Below are positions 21,516 to 32,312 of a stretch of DNA of 64,000 nucleotides, in pieces. The stretch's first letter is position 1, and every line of letters begins with the position of its first letter. The position numbers were made by a program, and so were the translations under genes. The notes under the pieces were generated by a model that saw only the letters and a list, made by a program, of their open reading frames with translations, was not told where the DNA came from and ran no database searches. This stretch comes from Metellina segmentata (taxonomy: Eukaryota > Arthropoda > Arachnida > Araneae > Tetragnathidae). Location of the stretch: positions 10,447,038 through 10,511,037 of the forward strand of contig OX375875.1 in NCBI GenBank assembly GCA_947359465.1, in the 5' to 3' direction.

Positions 21516-22323
21516 GTGTGGAGATGTGAAACGCAAATTATGATTACGCACATCTTATGTAAATCTTGTGTCCAACCAGACCTCGGCGGTGCCTTAATTT
21601 ATAAAGATATGTTAAGAAATATAAAAGAATTGAAGGGAAGTTCGTATTCCAGAGTTCTCTTCGAGCTACGTCACTGCCACGTAGACGTCACGGTTTTTTT
21701 TTTTTTTTTTAAAGAATTTGAGGCTTGGCAGTCTAGCAATGTCCTGCCCTTCCGTCACCCTAGACGAAAGTTTCCAGTTCCTCGCAATCCCAAGCGCTGT
21801 AATTACGGCGGAGAAAGAAATCCCCTTCTGCCGGCTATCCGATCCGGTGTTGTGCCTTAGTGACAGGAGTGTCATTTGCCGAGCAAGAAAGCCGTTAAGC
21901 CTGCTTAAGTGAAGAAAGTTTCGACCCCAAGTCGACTCCGATTTACCCCGGACCATCCAATAGCTTTTCACTCAGCGGACCTTTCCTACATGGGGATGCG
22001 TGATCCGAAGTAGAGGGGCCCGTCGCCAAATTGAAACACAGGAGACGATTGCGATTTAATATGTAACGTCCAGGAGTTTTCTGAAATTTAATACATCTTT
22101 GGATCTGTGTTGGGTCAAATCCAGCGGGCTTGGAAATTTCGTTTACAAAACACTCGCATTGTGTCAAAAATAAAGTAGGTGGGTTGTTGAATTTCGGCAA
22201 ACCACCCCCTTTTCATTCTACCTAGAAACCAGTACAGCTGGGTTGGACTCCGTCTGTGATACACGACTCCTGAGTAACGTAATTTTAGGTACACTAGGAA
22301 TTTTAGTAAGGTATAATGAAGGT
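21516..22323. other. Higher-GC unique segment, origin unknown
   Basis: More balanced in base content than its surroundings and, after a T run at about 21692, it has open frames on both strands (21718-21912 plus; 21666-21971 minus). Neither product is recognisable and no clear splice signals frame them. Could be a decayed gene or element piece. Confidence 0.3.
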
Positions 22324-22405
22324 AAGGTAATTTTAATTAACGTCGTACTAAAGCAACACAACGGGCTATTGACGACGGTCTGGGATCAATCCCCTAAGGG
22401 AAGTA
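22324..22405 (-). mobile_element. SINE tail fragment
   Basis: GGTAATTTTAATTAACGTCG, AAAGCAACACAACGGGCTAT and GGGATCAATCCCCTAAGGG; truncated soon after. Confidence 0.85.
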
Positions 22406-22427
22406 TCACCTTAGAGTTCAACTTTTT

Positions 22428-22738
22428 TTGGTAATTTTCAATTAAAGTCGTACTTGAGCAATACAACGGACTATTGACGACTATCCGGGATCAATCCCCT
22501 AAGGGAAAGATTCGAAGATAAAACCACGTCATTTTGAACCACGGTCAGATGACGAGGCAACACCACTCTCCAAACTTCCACACCAACCCAACGTGAGGAC
22601 TTTCGGCCACGATAGATCTATGGTGCACCAGCCGCTTCTACATCATACGCTTACAAAGAACCATGCACTGACCCGGATTCGAATCAGGAACCTTCCTATC
22701 TAGAGGCTAACACCTTAACCCCAAGACCGGTGGGTCTG
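22428..22738 (-). mobile_element. Full-length tRNA-headed SINE
   Basis: Tail TTGGTAATTTTCAATTAAAG, body, then head ending AAGACCGGTGGGTCTGC, with GGATTCGAATC as the B-box complement near 22675. Lies about 20 bp from the preceding fragment. Confidence 0.88.
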
Positions 22739-23561
22739 CTTTTTTTTATTTGAGAAATATAATATAGATATTTACTTTTAAACTGCTTGCGTTTATAGCT
22801 TCCGTAATTCTCCATCCCGGGATTTTAAAACACCGGTCATCGAAAGGCTTCAACTCATCTGTATTCCACGTTCATACACGTACGGTGTAGTGAGACGCAT
22901 ATCAATACGGGAATGATACTTTTCAGCTTTTTAACTCCCACTCACAGCTGCTGCTTGAAATTCTCTCTGATGAACCAGCGAAAAGATATTCCATCCAGAA
23001 TAGGTGGGAGAGAAAAGTTGAAAAGCAATTCTAAATGGGAGAATTCTGCGAAGTGGTCGTGTTTTATGAAATTGCTCTTGGAGGGAGAGTGTGAATGTTT
23101 CATGTATCGTATTGTTGAGAAAAGGAGTGCCGGATATGGTCTTCAATCCAATGAACATAAAGTAACCGAATCTTTTATGTGTAGATGCATGGATTATAAG
23201 TGTTCTTGGGTATGGTAAGCTGGCATAGTTTTCAGGCTGCAAACGCGTGACGAAATTAATTCTCGCTCGGTGCCATCGTGAAGATCTGTGAATTAGATAA
23301 TTCATTCATCCACCTGAATTCCAATCTAAGCAAGGTGAATTGGTTTCTGCGTTATCGATTAGGTTTAATCACTCTGCAACAGCTTTTGCTATTGTAGACC
23401 ATTTCTTTTGTCTTCGATATAATCTAAGCTGCGAAGTGGAATTTGACTACATACAAATCTGACTCGACATGAATCCAAATTTGAAAGTCAGTATCAATAG
23501 AGAATATCTGGCAAAACAAGTCCAGTCTAAGAACCAACCGAAATAGTCGGGAGAAGAAACG
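22739..23561. other. Unique sequence, no gene assigned
   Basis: Overlapping open frames of 101 (plus, 22913-23218) and 124 codons (minus, 22931-23305) exist. Their products match nothing I know and no splice context supports either. Confidence 0.35.
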
Positions 23562-23772
23562 TGACGCAACACAACCTACTTTTGACGACTGTCCGGTATT
23601 GAACACGAAGAGAAAGATCCGATGACAACACAACGTAATGATAAACCATGGTCAGATGACGAGGTAACATCTGATCTATCATCCCACCTCTCCAAATTTT
23701 CACACCACGCCTACGTGAGGCCATTTAAAACCATGACAGATTTAACGTGCAAGCTTAGCACACGCTGATATT
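23562..23772 (-). mobile_element. SINE body (alternative-head type), host of a nested SINE
   Basis: GACGCAACACAACCTACTTT to CAAGCTTAGCACACGCTGAT. Shares distinctive changes with 25187-25412 (CCGGTATTGAACACGAA; CTATCATCCCAC; TTTAAAACCATGACAGATTT). Its head is cut off by the adjacent SINE. Confidence 0.8.
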
Positions 23773-23774
23773 TT

Positions 23775-24006
23775 TTTTAATTAACGTTGTACAAGAGCAA
23801 CACAACGCGCTTTTGACGACGGTTCAGAATAAATCCCCTAAGAAAAAGATCCGAGGACAACACCACGTAATTTTGAACCACGGTCTGATGACGAGGCGAC
23901 ACCTGAGCTATCACCCCACTCTCCTAACTTCGACACCAACCCAACGTGAGAACTTTCCTAAACGACAGACTTAAGATACACCAGCCGCCTCTACACCATG
24001 CTTTTA
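23775..24006 (-). mobile_element. SINE inserted beside the previous one, head truncated
   Basis: TTTTAATTAACGTTGTACAA to CGCCTCTACACCATGCTTTT. Shares private changes with the nested copy at 25416 (GGTCTGATGACGAGGCGACA; ACTTCGACACCAACCC; GACTTTCCTA or AACTTTCCTA). Confidence 0.82.
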
Positions 24007-24436
24007 GAATTTAAAAAAAAAAAATTTCGTTAAACGATCTTTTCCGAAGCACTCAGGCTCTCCTACATTGAGAAAGAAGATATTTTGGGGATTCAGATGA
24101 ACGGTGAAAAATTCCTTTGTTTTCGAATAGATGTGTTAGAATGGAAGATTTTTTTATTATGATTGAATATAGGTGCATACTGATTGTAACGTACAAGTGT
24201 ATGAGGATTTTCCTCATGTGGAACCCAGAATTTATGAAACGCATGAATGGAACAAAACATTTCACGTAGACATTGAAATTTTTCTTATTCATTTATATGG
24301 ATTTTCAATAAAAGCGCCATCTTGTCCCCAGCTTTTAGGTATAAATGACACACTAACAACTATGCCTTTGCTTACTATTTTTTTATATTCTAATTTTAAT
24401 CAGATACCACTTCCGAATTTTTATACGTTTTCAACA
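24007..24436. other. Intergenic, nothing assigned
   Basis: Open frames on both strands (24053-24292, 24173-24517) overlap and look fortuitous. Confidence 0.35.
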
Positions 24437-24655
24437 CTCCAAGTGGTTTTAACGAGATATTTTGTCCATAAAGATATGACCAATTTCGCTAATGACAAGA
24501 AATCTCGTTCAATATGAATGAATTTTTCATCATTAGGAGATCAAGATCTGATATTTTTCTAATGGCAAGACATCTCATCCATGAGATCTAGTCAGTTTTG
24601 CACTAGTCTAATGAATGACAAGGTACCTAGTTGAGACAACCACCAGGAGGATAGC
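24437..24655 (+). repeat. Dispersed GATATCTCG-family repeat, full copy
   Basis: Starts CCAAGTGGTTTTAACGAGAT and ends GAGACAACCACCAGGAGG. The two ends are weak inverted relatives (GTGGTT / AACCAC). Internal blocks carry TCTAGTCAGTTTTGC and degraded GATATCTCG cores. Confidence 0.75.
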
Positions 24656-24724
24656 ACTACTATAGTTTTTATTTAAAATACGTTTTTCGGATACTTTGCA
24701 TTCTGGTATAGGTTATCCATGGTG

Positions 24725-24850
24725 TATTTTTCTCTTTTGTGTCAGTAAAACATTTCTTGTATGTCCTCTCTTTGACGTTGTTATTGCAGCTTGACCAAAT
24801 ATGGCCTGTGTTCCATAAAAACCCCAACCAACATCAATTCACAGTAGATA
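24725..24850 (-). repeat. Dispersed repeat D, reverse
   Basis: GCAGCTTGACCAAATATGGC with TTTGACGTTG on the left, the complement of the copies at 4245 and 17795. Confidence 0.5.
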
Positions 24851-25004
24851 ATTATCTGCAAAATGCTCGATCTCTCCCCCAACTTACCTCTATACACAGA
24901 TAATGCAAGAAAATTAATCCAGATTTGACAAAATTTGAAATATTTTAACTAAAATTGCAATCTCTTTCAATGGGTGCCACATAAAAAATAACCTCAAAGC
25001 TTCA

Positions 25005-25182
25005 ATAAGTTTCGACGAGATATCTCGTTCACCAAGATATGGCCAATTTTGCACGATCAATGTATTGCTGATGACGAGATCAAGATATGATCAGTTTCAT
25101 TATAATGACGAGATATCTCGTCCATCATAATTTGGTCAGCTTACTTCTAATAAGATACATCATCAAAAGAGCCACCAGGGTA
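25005..25182 (+). repeat. Dispersed GATATCTCG-family repeat
   Basis: AAGTTTCGACGAGATATCTC, then AATGACGAGATATCTCGTCC and an AAAAGAGCCACCAGG end. Directly followed by a SINE at 25187. Confidence 0.75.
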
Positions 25183-25186
25183 TGTA

Positions 25187-25830
25187 TGTAGTTTAATCAA
25201 CGTCGCACTGGAGCAACACAGCCTACTATTGACGATGATCCGGTATTGAACACGAAAAAAAAGATCCGAGGACAACACCACGTAATGATGAACCACGGTC
25301 AGATGACGAGGCAACACCTGAGCTATCATCCCACTCTCCAAATTTCCACACCGCGTCAACGTGAGGCAATTTAAAACCATGACAGATTTAACGTGCACGC
25401 TTTGCACACGACGGTAATTGTTTTAATTAACATCGTACAAGAGCAACACAACGTGCTATTGACAACGGTTCGGAATGAATCCCCCTAAGGGAAAGATCCA
25501 AGGACAACACCACGTGAATTTGAACCACGGTCTGATGACGAGGCGACAGCTGAGCTATTACCCCACTCTCATAACTTCGACACCAACCCAACGTGAGGAC
25601 TTTCCTAGACGACAGATATATGGTACACTAGCCGCCTCTACACCATACACTCACAAACATCCATGCACTGACCCGCATTCGAACCAGGAACCTTCCGATA
25701 TAGAGGCTAACACCGTAACCACCAGACCGGTTGGTCGGCTTGCACGCGACGGTTTGGATTCGATCTCACAACCTTCCTTTTGCTAATCCGTTACCCTTCC
25801 AACCGAGCTATCTCAACCCGGAACCGCCGG
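25187..25830 (-). mobile_element. SINE with alternative tRNA-like head, split by a nested SINE
   Basis: Tail and body occupy 25187-25415. The head resumes at about 25741-25830. On the minus strand the head reads GAGATAGCTCGGTTGGAAGG (A-box-like), then GATCGAATCC (B-box-like), a different tRNA-like head from the common copies. The interruption at 25416-25738 is another SINE flanked by TTGCAC.CGACGG on both sides. Confidence 0.8.
25416..25738 (-). mobile_element. Full-length SINE nested in the preceding one
   Basis: From TTTTAATTAACATCGTACAA to ACCGGTTGGTCGGC, with GCATTCGAACC near 25676. Flanking TTGCACACGACGG (left) and TTGCACGCGACGG (right) form a 13-bp target-site duplication with one mismatch. 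Confidence 0.88.
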
Positions 25831-27404
25831 GGGAGTTAATGCAATGAGCTACCCTACAACTTAATTCGAATAAAATATTCAAAACCGCGCTCCCTTCCGA
25901 ACGTTACAAACACCAGTTGTTCCCCCATAATCCTGATAAATCATATTCCAATAAGACCCACCATTTGTTGAAAATTCCGTGGAATCAGTACACTCTTAAA
26001 ACCTCATACTGGAAGCAATTATCGGATTACATGTTCAAACGTCTTCAAGGTTCATTTTTAAGACTTTCCTCAGGGGCCAACGTATAATAACCGCACCCGA
26101 GCATTACCTGTTAAATGATAATTCTCCCCTTTCGAATTTTAAATGCAGTTTTTTTTTAAACTCCCGGCAGCTTTTAATCGATTACTTCATTACCACACAA
26201 CGAACTGAGTGACGGCCAGAGCGAAGAGTTAATGAGAATAATTTATCACAGCCTACAAATCCGCATTAAACAGATTAATTAGCTTTCTGAATATTTATAA
26301 CTGGGTATTTATGCTTTGTTGATGGACGTGGAAAAAACTTTAATTCAATCTCTGGCCGGGATCGGTTTAATTTATTTTTTCCGCTTCGAATTGGCGTTTT
26401 TTACAATCTGGGGTGTTTTACATAACAAATTGATAATGGTGTCAATCAAAGTTGATTACTGTATTGGGAAACAGCGGCGTGCGGATTTAAATTTCGAGTT
26501 TGAATTTTCAATTTTCTGCTAATTTTCTATAGACGTGAAAATGTTTTTTGGCTTATCAATTATTTTTCATAATTTGTTGTTTCTTAAAGGGTTTTGAAAG
26601 ATTATTATGAATATGTATTATGAACTAAAAGAAAAACGATGATCTAAGCATTTCCATGTTTTGATGCAGTAGTAAATGATGGAGAATATTCAGCGTCGGT
26701 TAAATAAATTTACGTTAATTAATTTTTATTTGAAATACGAAATCCCTTAAGCGATTACTCCATTTTGACGCATTTAATTGTTGTGCTTCCATTAAACTAT
26801 TAAAATAATTTTTAACTAAAAATAGTGTTTTGTTTATTAGATAAAAGACGAATTTTATCATTAATCTGTAACATGTATGAAATCACGGTATTTGAATGTT
26901 GGTGGAACATGGTAATTTTGAATATCAGATACTAATTACATGAATAAACAACTTGTTTTCTTTGGTACGTTTATAATATTTAATTTAAAGTGGACCACCT
27001 TAAACTTTTGAACACAAAATCCTGCAAATCATGTAATAAATGCAACAAAAATTAGTATCATACTTATATCTTATTGTTTGCTTATTCAAGCTATTTTTAC
27101 ATCTGATATTTGAAAAAAAGAGTACATTTAATACTTATATTTATACCTAGTTAAGAGGCTATTAAGGAGCAGTCCTATTCTTGACCTAGATAACTAAAAA
27201 GACTTAGTTGATTCCCTAACTCCATTATTAGATTCTTGTGTCCAAATTAATGCAATGAAATGTTATTGATGACATAACGTCTGAATCGTTATAGAGGAAG
27301 ATATTAATGAAACAACGCATTTTGATACAGTTTCGTAAACAAGATTATCAAAGGTCGTATTTAAAATGATATTCCCATCAAGACACTTGGTGAATAGGTT
27401 GGTT
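25831..27404. other. Unique intergenic sequence
   Basis: 25831-26300 is less A+T-rich than the rest. A 68-codon open frame (26316-26522) is hydrophobic but unassigned. Nothing else recognised. Confidence 0.35.
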
Positions 27405-27500
27405 GTATTGAGTTTTATGGCGCAAGGTCTATGATTTACGGCCAAGATGCACCAGACACTAGACAGACAATGTCAAGTAATGGACAGACATGCACAATGA
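27405..27500 (+). repeat. Dispersed repeat D
   Basis: TATTGAGTTTTATGGCGCAA and AGACAATGTCAAGTAATGG. Confidence 0.55.
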
Positions 27501-27551
27501 AAATTTTAAGGACATAGAAGAAAATAATAATATAGTCCAAATAGTTGTACA

Positions 27552-28329
27552 TACACTCTATAACAAAAAAATCAACGCACCAAGAAGTTGTCCGATTGCG
27601 ATAAAAATTGATGGATGTGAAGAACATACATAGAAAAACAAACGATTAAAATTTCAGAACAATTAAATGATTTATTTCAGAGTTTGACAATTACAACGGG
27701 GGGAAGTCAATAAGGCGGTTGGACCACCTCTGGCCTGGATGCAAAATGTCACCCGGCGTGGCATGGACTGAAGAAGTTCCTGGATAATGTCCTGCGGAAT
27801 TTCTTGCCAAATTGCCTCCAGCTGTCGGGCTAAAGGGTCAGCATTCCGGAATGGTTGCAATCGCCTTCCTATAATGTCCCAAATGTGCTCTATGGGAGAG
27901 AGATCAGGAGACGTAGCTGGGCAAGGAAGTGTTGGGAAAGCTTGTAGACAATTCATAGCAACACGTGCCGTGTGCGGCCGGGCTGTAGCAAAAGGAACGC
28001 TAACACAACCGGTCGTAGAATGCCGTCTACGTACCGCTGTGCGGTAAGTGTGCCAGAAATGACTACCATAGTTCTATAAAATGAGATGTCACCCCAGACA
28101 ATAACGCAATGTTGTGGACATGTGTACCGTGCGATAGCAAGGACAGGATCCCCACGTTGCCCTGGACGTCTCCATATACGTCTGCGGTTGTCGTCAGGCA
28201 CAGTTGGTAACAGGACTCGTCACTAAAGACTATACGTCTCCAGTCAGCGCCATTCCAAGTTTTCGAGCCCGTCACCGCTGTCATTCTGCAACTTCTTGGT
28301 GCATCGATTTTTTTTTGTTGGAGGGTATA
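27552..28329 (-). mobile_element. Tc1-like element C: same shortened structure, best C-terminus
   Basis: Left end ACACTCTATAACAAAAAAAT; the right end is degraded (TTTTTTTTGTTGGAGGGTAT). Minus-strand order: junction, WNGADWRRIVFSDES (first Asp), IWRRPGQRGDPVLAIARYT, ISGTLTAQRYVDGILRPVV, then the intact SPDLSPIEHIWDIIGRRLQP (Glu) and a C-terminus ending with a stop at 27672. Relative to copy B the FQQDNA block with the second Asp is deleted. No N-terminal DNA-binding half. Confidence 0.87.
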
Positions 28330-28404
28330 AAGATTTCGCATTTGTAGTGGGACTTTGACAAGAAACCAATTGATTTCGGGTCAGTTGTTTATTGAAAAGG
28401 TGTC

Positions 28405-28572
28405 CTGATGGAAGGTGTGGAAGCTTGGAGAGTGAAGTTCCAGCTTATGTGTGAATTCGTCATTTGACCGTGTTTCAAAATTACGTTGTCCTCGATAATG
28501 TCCCTTCGGGATTGATCTCGGACAAGTCGCCAACAGCCCGTTGTATTCTTTCAGTGCGACGTTAACAGAATT
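28405..28572 (+). mobile_element. SINE, 5'-truncated and diverged
   Basis: GGAAGGTGTGGAAGCTTGGA through TTGACCGTGTTTCAAAATTA to GTGCGACGTTAACAGAATT. Confidence 0.8.
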
Positions 28573-28595
28573 GCCAAGTTCTCCGGAACTTCCGG

Positions 28596-28961
28596 TAATG
28601 GTAATGGTTTAAATTTTTTTAATAACAGCGTTGTAATAATAAATTTTAGTTAACGTCGTACTAGAGCAACACAACGGGCTATTGACGACGGTCCGGGATC
28701 AGTCCCTTGAGGGAAAGATCCGAGGACAACACCTCGTAATTTTGAACCACGGTCAGATGACGAAGCAACACTTGAGCTGGCACCCCACTCTCCAAACTTC
28801 CACGCCAACCCAACGTGAGGACTTTCGGCCACGACAGATTTAAGGTGCACCAGCCGCCTCTACACCATACGCTTACAAACATCCATGCCCGCACCCGGAT
28901 TCGTACCAGGAACCTTCCAATCTAGAGGCTAACACCTTAACCACTATACCGGTTGGTCGGC
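28596..28961 (-). mobile_element. Full-length young SINE with target-site duplication
   Basis: Flanked by CCGGAACTTCCGG (28583-28595 and 28963-28975). Head, body and tail are all present; the tail region includes a TAATGGTAATGG run. By eye it differs from the copy at 29105 at about seven positions in about 310 bp. Confidence 0.93.
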
Positions 28962-29104
28962 CCCGGAACTTCCGGAGTTTCTCCGCTAAAGCATCGAAAA
29001 TCCGCAACTCAGCGTAATCTTTTGTTCACTCCGGAAATCGAGTCAATGCATGGAAAAGGGAAATATCCCCTATGAAAAAGGAAAAATTTTCCATTTTCGG
29101 AGAA

Positions 29105-29432
29105 GCCGACCAACCGGTATAGTGGTTAAGGTGTTAGCCTCTAGATCGGAAGGTTCCTGGTTCGAATCCGGGTTCGGGCATGGATGTTTGTAAGCGTATG
29201 GTGTAGAGGCGGCTGGTGCACCTTAAATCTGTCGTGGCCGAAAGTCCTCACGTTGGGTTGGCGTGGAAGTTTGGAGAGTGGGGTGCCAGCTCAGGTGTTG
29301 CTTCGTCATCTGACCGTGGTTCAAAATTACGAGGTGTTGTCCTCGGATCTTTTCCTCAAGGGACTGATCCCGGACCGTCGTCAATTGCCCGTTGTGTAGC
29401 TCTAGTACGACGTTAACCAAAAATTACCATTA
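29105..29432 (+). mobile_element. Full-length young SINE, reference copy
   Basis: Flanked by CCATTTTCGGAGAA (29091-29104 and 29433-29446). The head begins GCCGACCAACCGG, with A-box-like TAGTGGTTAAGG (29120-29131) and a canonical B box GGTTCGAATCC (29159-29169), so it is a RNA polymerase III type promoter derived from a tRNA. The body holds GGCGTGGAAGTTTGGAGAG and CGTCATCTGACCGTGGTTC. The tail is ACGTTAACCAAAAATTACC with ATTACC repeats. Non-coding; mobilised by a LINE machinery not identified here. Confidence 0.95.
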
Positions 29433-29446
29433 CCATTTTCGGAGAA

Positions 29447-30056
29447 ATTGTGTATTAGAATTTTGTTTCTATAATTTAAGGATAAAACCTTTCATTTATA
29501 CATGTAATTTTTTTATCCTTAAAACAGTACAAAGTACAAAATCCGGAATCCTCCTGTCCTCGCCCATTGCGAATTTCGGATTATTTGCATTTTTTGTCAA
29601 AAAAAACCTTAATCTAACTTCTCGCGCGAATTTTGCGTTTGCAATACTAAAAAAGTAGATATATAAATAGGAATATTATGTAAAGACAAATTATTTTAAA
29701 ACAATGCAAGAAATTGTGCTTGCAAATCTGATTTTTCAAGTTTACCTCCTTGTTTATTGAAAATTGTTAGAACAAAGGGAAAAAAGAGAGAAAAACTAAA
29801 AAAAACTCTGGTTAGCAAAACGTCCTGATTTTGGACAATTCCGGATTTTCGACGTCCACATTTAGGACTTAAAAGAAATTTGTGCTAAAAGGAAATTTTA
29901 TGACTGTTTTTAAAGAAAAATATGCAAAACTTTTATTTTTGTCCTTACTTTCGCGTTGCTCCTGAAGCAGCCTCAAAACTCCTGAAATTTTATGAAAATG
30001 CTCCTGAAGCTGATCAGAAAAGATTGGAAACCCTGCGTTAACTCAAATACATACCT
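29447..30056. other. Intergenic, nothing recognised
   Basis: AT-rich unique sequence. Open frames are short and unassigned. Confidence 0.4.
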
Positions 30057-30070
30057 CCCAATCACATTTA

Positions 30071-30162
30071 TTCGGATCTTTCACTTAAGGGACTGATCCC
30101 GGACCGTCGTCAATAGCCCGTTGTGTTGCTCTAGTACGACGTTAACTAAAATTTACCGATTA
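30071..30162 (+). mobile_element. 92-bp 5'-truncated SINE with target-site duplication
   Basis: Only the last part of the body and the tail, flanked by CCCAATCACATTTA (30057-30070 and 30163-30176). Shows that heavily truncated copies still insert by target-primed reverse transcription. Confidence 0.92.
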
Positions 30163-30186
30163 CCCAATCACATTTAAAAATTCTAA

Positions 30187-30324
30187 GCATCGTCATCTGA
30201 CCGTGGTTCAAAATTACGAGGTGTTGTCCTCGGATCTTTCCCTTAAGGGACTGATCCCGGACCGTCGTCAATAGCCCGTTGTGTTGCTCTAGTACGACGT
30301 TAACTAAAAATTACCAAATTATTA
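30187..30324 (+). mobile_element. 5'-truncated SINE inserted next to the previous one
   Basis: CGTCATCTGACCGTGGTTCA to TAACTAAAAATTACC, flanked by TTAAAAATTCTAA (30174-30186 and 30325-30337). Its left duplication overlaps the right duplication of the preceding copy. Confidence 0.9.
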
Positions 30325-30454
30325 TTAAAAATTCTAATGTCAATTAAATCCAAAACTAACTTATACTTGAAGTAAATTGCAAAACATGCTTTAAAATAGT
30401 CATCAAGCGAAGGTGGATATTTAGACCCCTCAGTATAGATGCTCTTGTAATTTG

Positions 30455-30577
30455 GTAATTTTTAATTAGCGTCGTACTAGACCAACACAACGGGCTATTG
30501 ACTACGGTCCGCGATCAATCCCTTAAGGGAAAGATCCGAGGGCAACACCTCGTACTTTTGAACCACGGTCACATGAC
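30455..30577 (-). mobile_element. 5'-truncated SINE
   Basis: GGTAATTTTTAATTAGCGTC to ACCACGGTCACATGACG, then unique sequence. Confidence 0.88.
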
Positions 30578-30623
30578 GCGTAGGTACTCTGATAAAGTAT
30601 AGGTAGATCAGTAAATGATAATT

Positions 30624-30958
30624 TGGTAATTTTTAAGTAACGTTGTACTTGAGCAACACAACGGGCTATTGACGACGGTCCGGGATCAATCCTCAAAGGG
30701 AAAGATCCGAGGATAACACCAAGTAATTTTGAACCAAGGTCAGAGGACTAGGCAACACCTGAGCTGGCAACCCACTCTCCAAACTTCCATAAGAACCCAG
30801 CGTGAGGACTTTCGGCCAGGACAGATTTAAGGTGCAATAACAAAGTTGCCTCTACACCATACGCTTATGAACATCCATGCATTGACCCGGATTCGTACCA
30901 GGAACCTTCCGATCTAGAGGCTAACACCTTAACCTCCTGACCGTTTGGCCGTCATAAT
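30624..30958 (-). mobile_element. Full-length SINE
   Basis: TTTAAGTAACGTTGTACTTG to TGACCGTTTGGCCG, with GGATTCGTACC as the B-box complement near 30890. Confidence 0.88.
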
Positions 30959-30977
30959 TTCATCGGAATCCTCATAA

Positions 30978-31055
30978 GCTATCCTCGGATGTTTCCCTTG
31001 AAGATTGATTCAGAACTGTTTAGAATAGCCCTTTCTTTGTATTGTTCCAGTGCGA
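30978..31055 (+). mobile_element. SINE tail fragment, diverged
   Basis: TCCTCGGATGTTTCCCTTGA followed by GATTGATTCAGAACTG and CCAGTGCGAC. Confidence 0.65.
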
Positions 31056-31185
31056 CACAAATTTATACTCTATATTCGATTATTTATATGTTGGGTGTTA
31101 TCCGGAAAGTTCTGCGCGTTTAGTAAGATAAATACCAAGGAGGCAGTACAAAAGCATATGAAAATTTTATTGAATCACATTCGCC

Positions 31186-31628
31186 CTATTTTGTTCTATG
31201 ACATTTTGCCCTCTTTATGGCAGCTGGAAAATTCCTTTTTTTTTTAAACATTTGGCCATTTGTAAAGAAGTTATGGAGGTGCTGTTTGACAGTCTCAAAA
31301 GAATGGAACTCCAGGCCGTTCAAAGAATTTGGAAATGACCTGAAGAGGTGAAAATCTGAGGGGGCAAGGTCTGGTGAATATGTGGGTGACACAAAACATC
31401 CCAACCATACTTAATAAGTGTCTGACATTCAGCGAAATGTGGGGGCCAAGCATTGTCATGCTGGAATACAACACCTCGACTATTGGTCAGTCTGGCCTCT
31501 GCTTTGATTTCTGCTTTTAATACTGCCATTTGAGAACAGCATTTTTCCGAATTCATTGCCTGATTTTGTGACAATTCCAAATAAACAATTCCTTTGTAAT
31601 CCCACCATACATTTTTGGGATTCAGCGT
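31186..31628 (-). pseudogene. mariner transposase, C-terminal half
   Basis: Minus strand reads PKNVWWDYKGIVYLELSQNQ, then RGVVFQHDNAWPPH with the second Asp. After a frameshift come TYSPDLAPSDFHLFRSFPNS with the third Asp and FETVKQHLHNFFTNGQ. The DD34D spacing and SPDLAPSD block identify mariner. The first Asp and the DNA-binding region are absent; at least one frameshift. Confidence 0.88.
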
Positions 31629-31872
31629 TTAGAGAGGATGGTTGTAAGGAGCAAGCATCATCTTCTAAACCGATAAACCCGAATTTTTAAAAAAATTAAA
31701 TAATCGATTATTTAAACCCAACTTTAAAGTCGCAAAATCGTTTATTAAGATGTCGATTGTGAATGAATCGATTTTATATTTTCCAAACATCAGTTTGGAG
31801 AATTCTTGCAAAATTAATAAATTAAACTATCAATAATAAATTTTTAATAAAGAGGAATTAGGAAAGCAAGAA

Positions 31873-32150
31873 AATGAAGACTGTTGCAAAAAGACAAAAC
31901 TTAAGGAAAGAAACAGATTTTGAGAAAATACTGAAGAAAGAAATGACTTCATATGAAATGGAGTTAAAGGGAAAATATTTGTCTCTTATGGACGACTACT
32001 TAATGACGGTTAAACCAACTAGTGTCGAAGCTAAGAGTACCTTCTCGGTCGCTAGTTATATTTGCAGTTCATTGTGAAGTAGATTGGAGGATGACACATT
32101 TAATACGATTTGTTTCCTTAAATCGTTGTTTCAAACTCAAAATTGATTTA
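31873..32150 (+). pseudogene. hAT transposase C-terminal dimerisation fragment
   Basis: From the ATG at 31874 the frame runs to MDDYLMTVKPTSVEAKSTFS and VASYICSSL, a stop, then SRLEDDTFNTICFLKSLFQ. This is the conserved hAT C-terminal dimerisation region (PTSVE...FS...SRL.DDT). Only this piece of the transposase is present, and the mid-domain stop shows it is dead. It lies inside the mariner at 31090-33035. Confidence 0.85.
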
Positions 32151-32192
32151 ATTAAGAGTTCTCTTGTTTGTTATGTTGAACAAAAACTGCCA

Positions 32193-32312
32193 AAGATTAT
32201 TATTATGTTATTATTATTATTATGTTTAGTATGTATTATTACTTATTATGTATTATGTTTATTATTATTGTATGTTATGTATGATTATTATTATTATTAT
32301 GTTAGTAGGAGA
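32193..32312. repeat. Impure ATT/TATG microsatellite
   Basis: TTATTATTATTATG-type runs repeated with interruptions. Confidence 0.9.

Noticed and set aside
29120..29169. Genuine tRNA gene at the A and B boxes
   Set aside because: The same head recurs in many copies followed by a constant non-tRNA body and tail, and no closed acceptor stem is visible. It is a SINE head.
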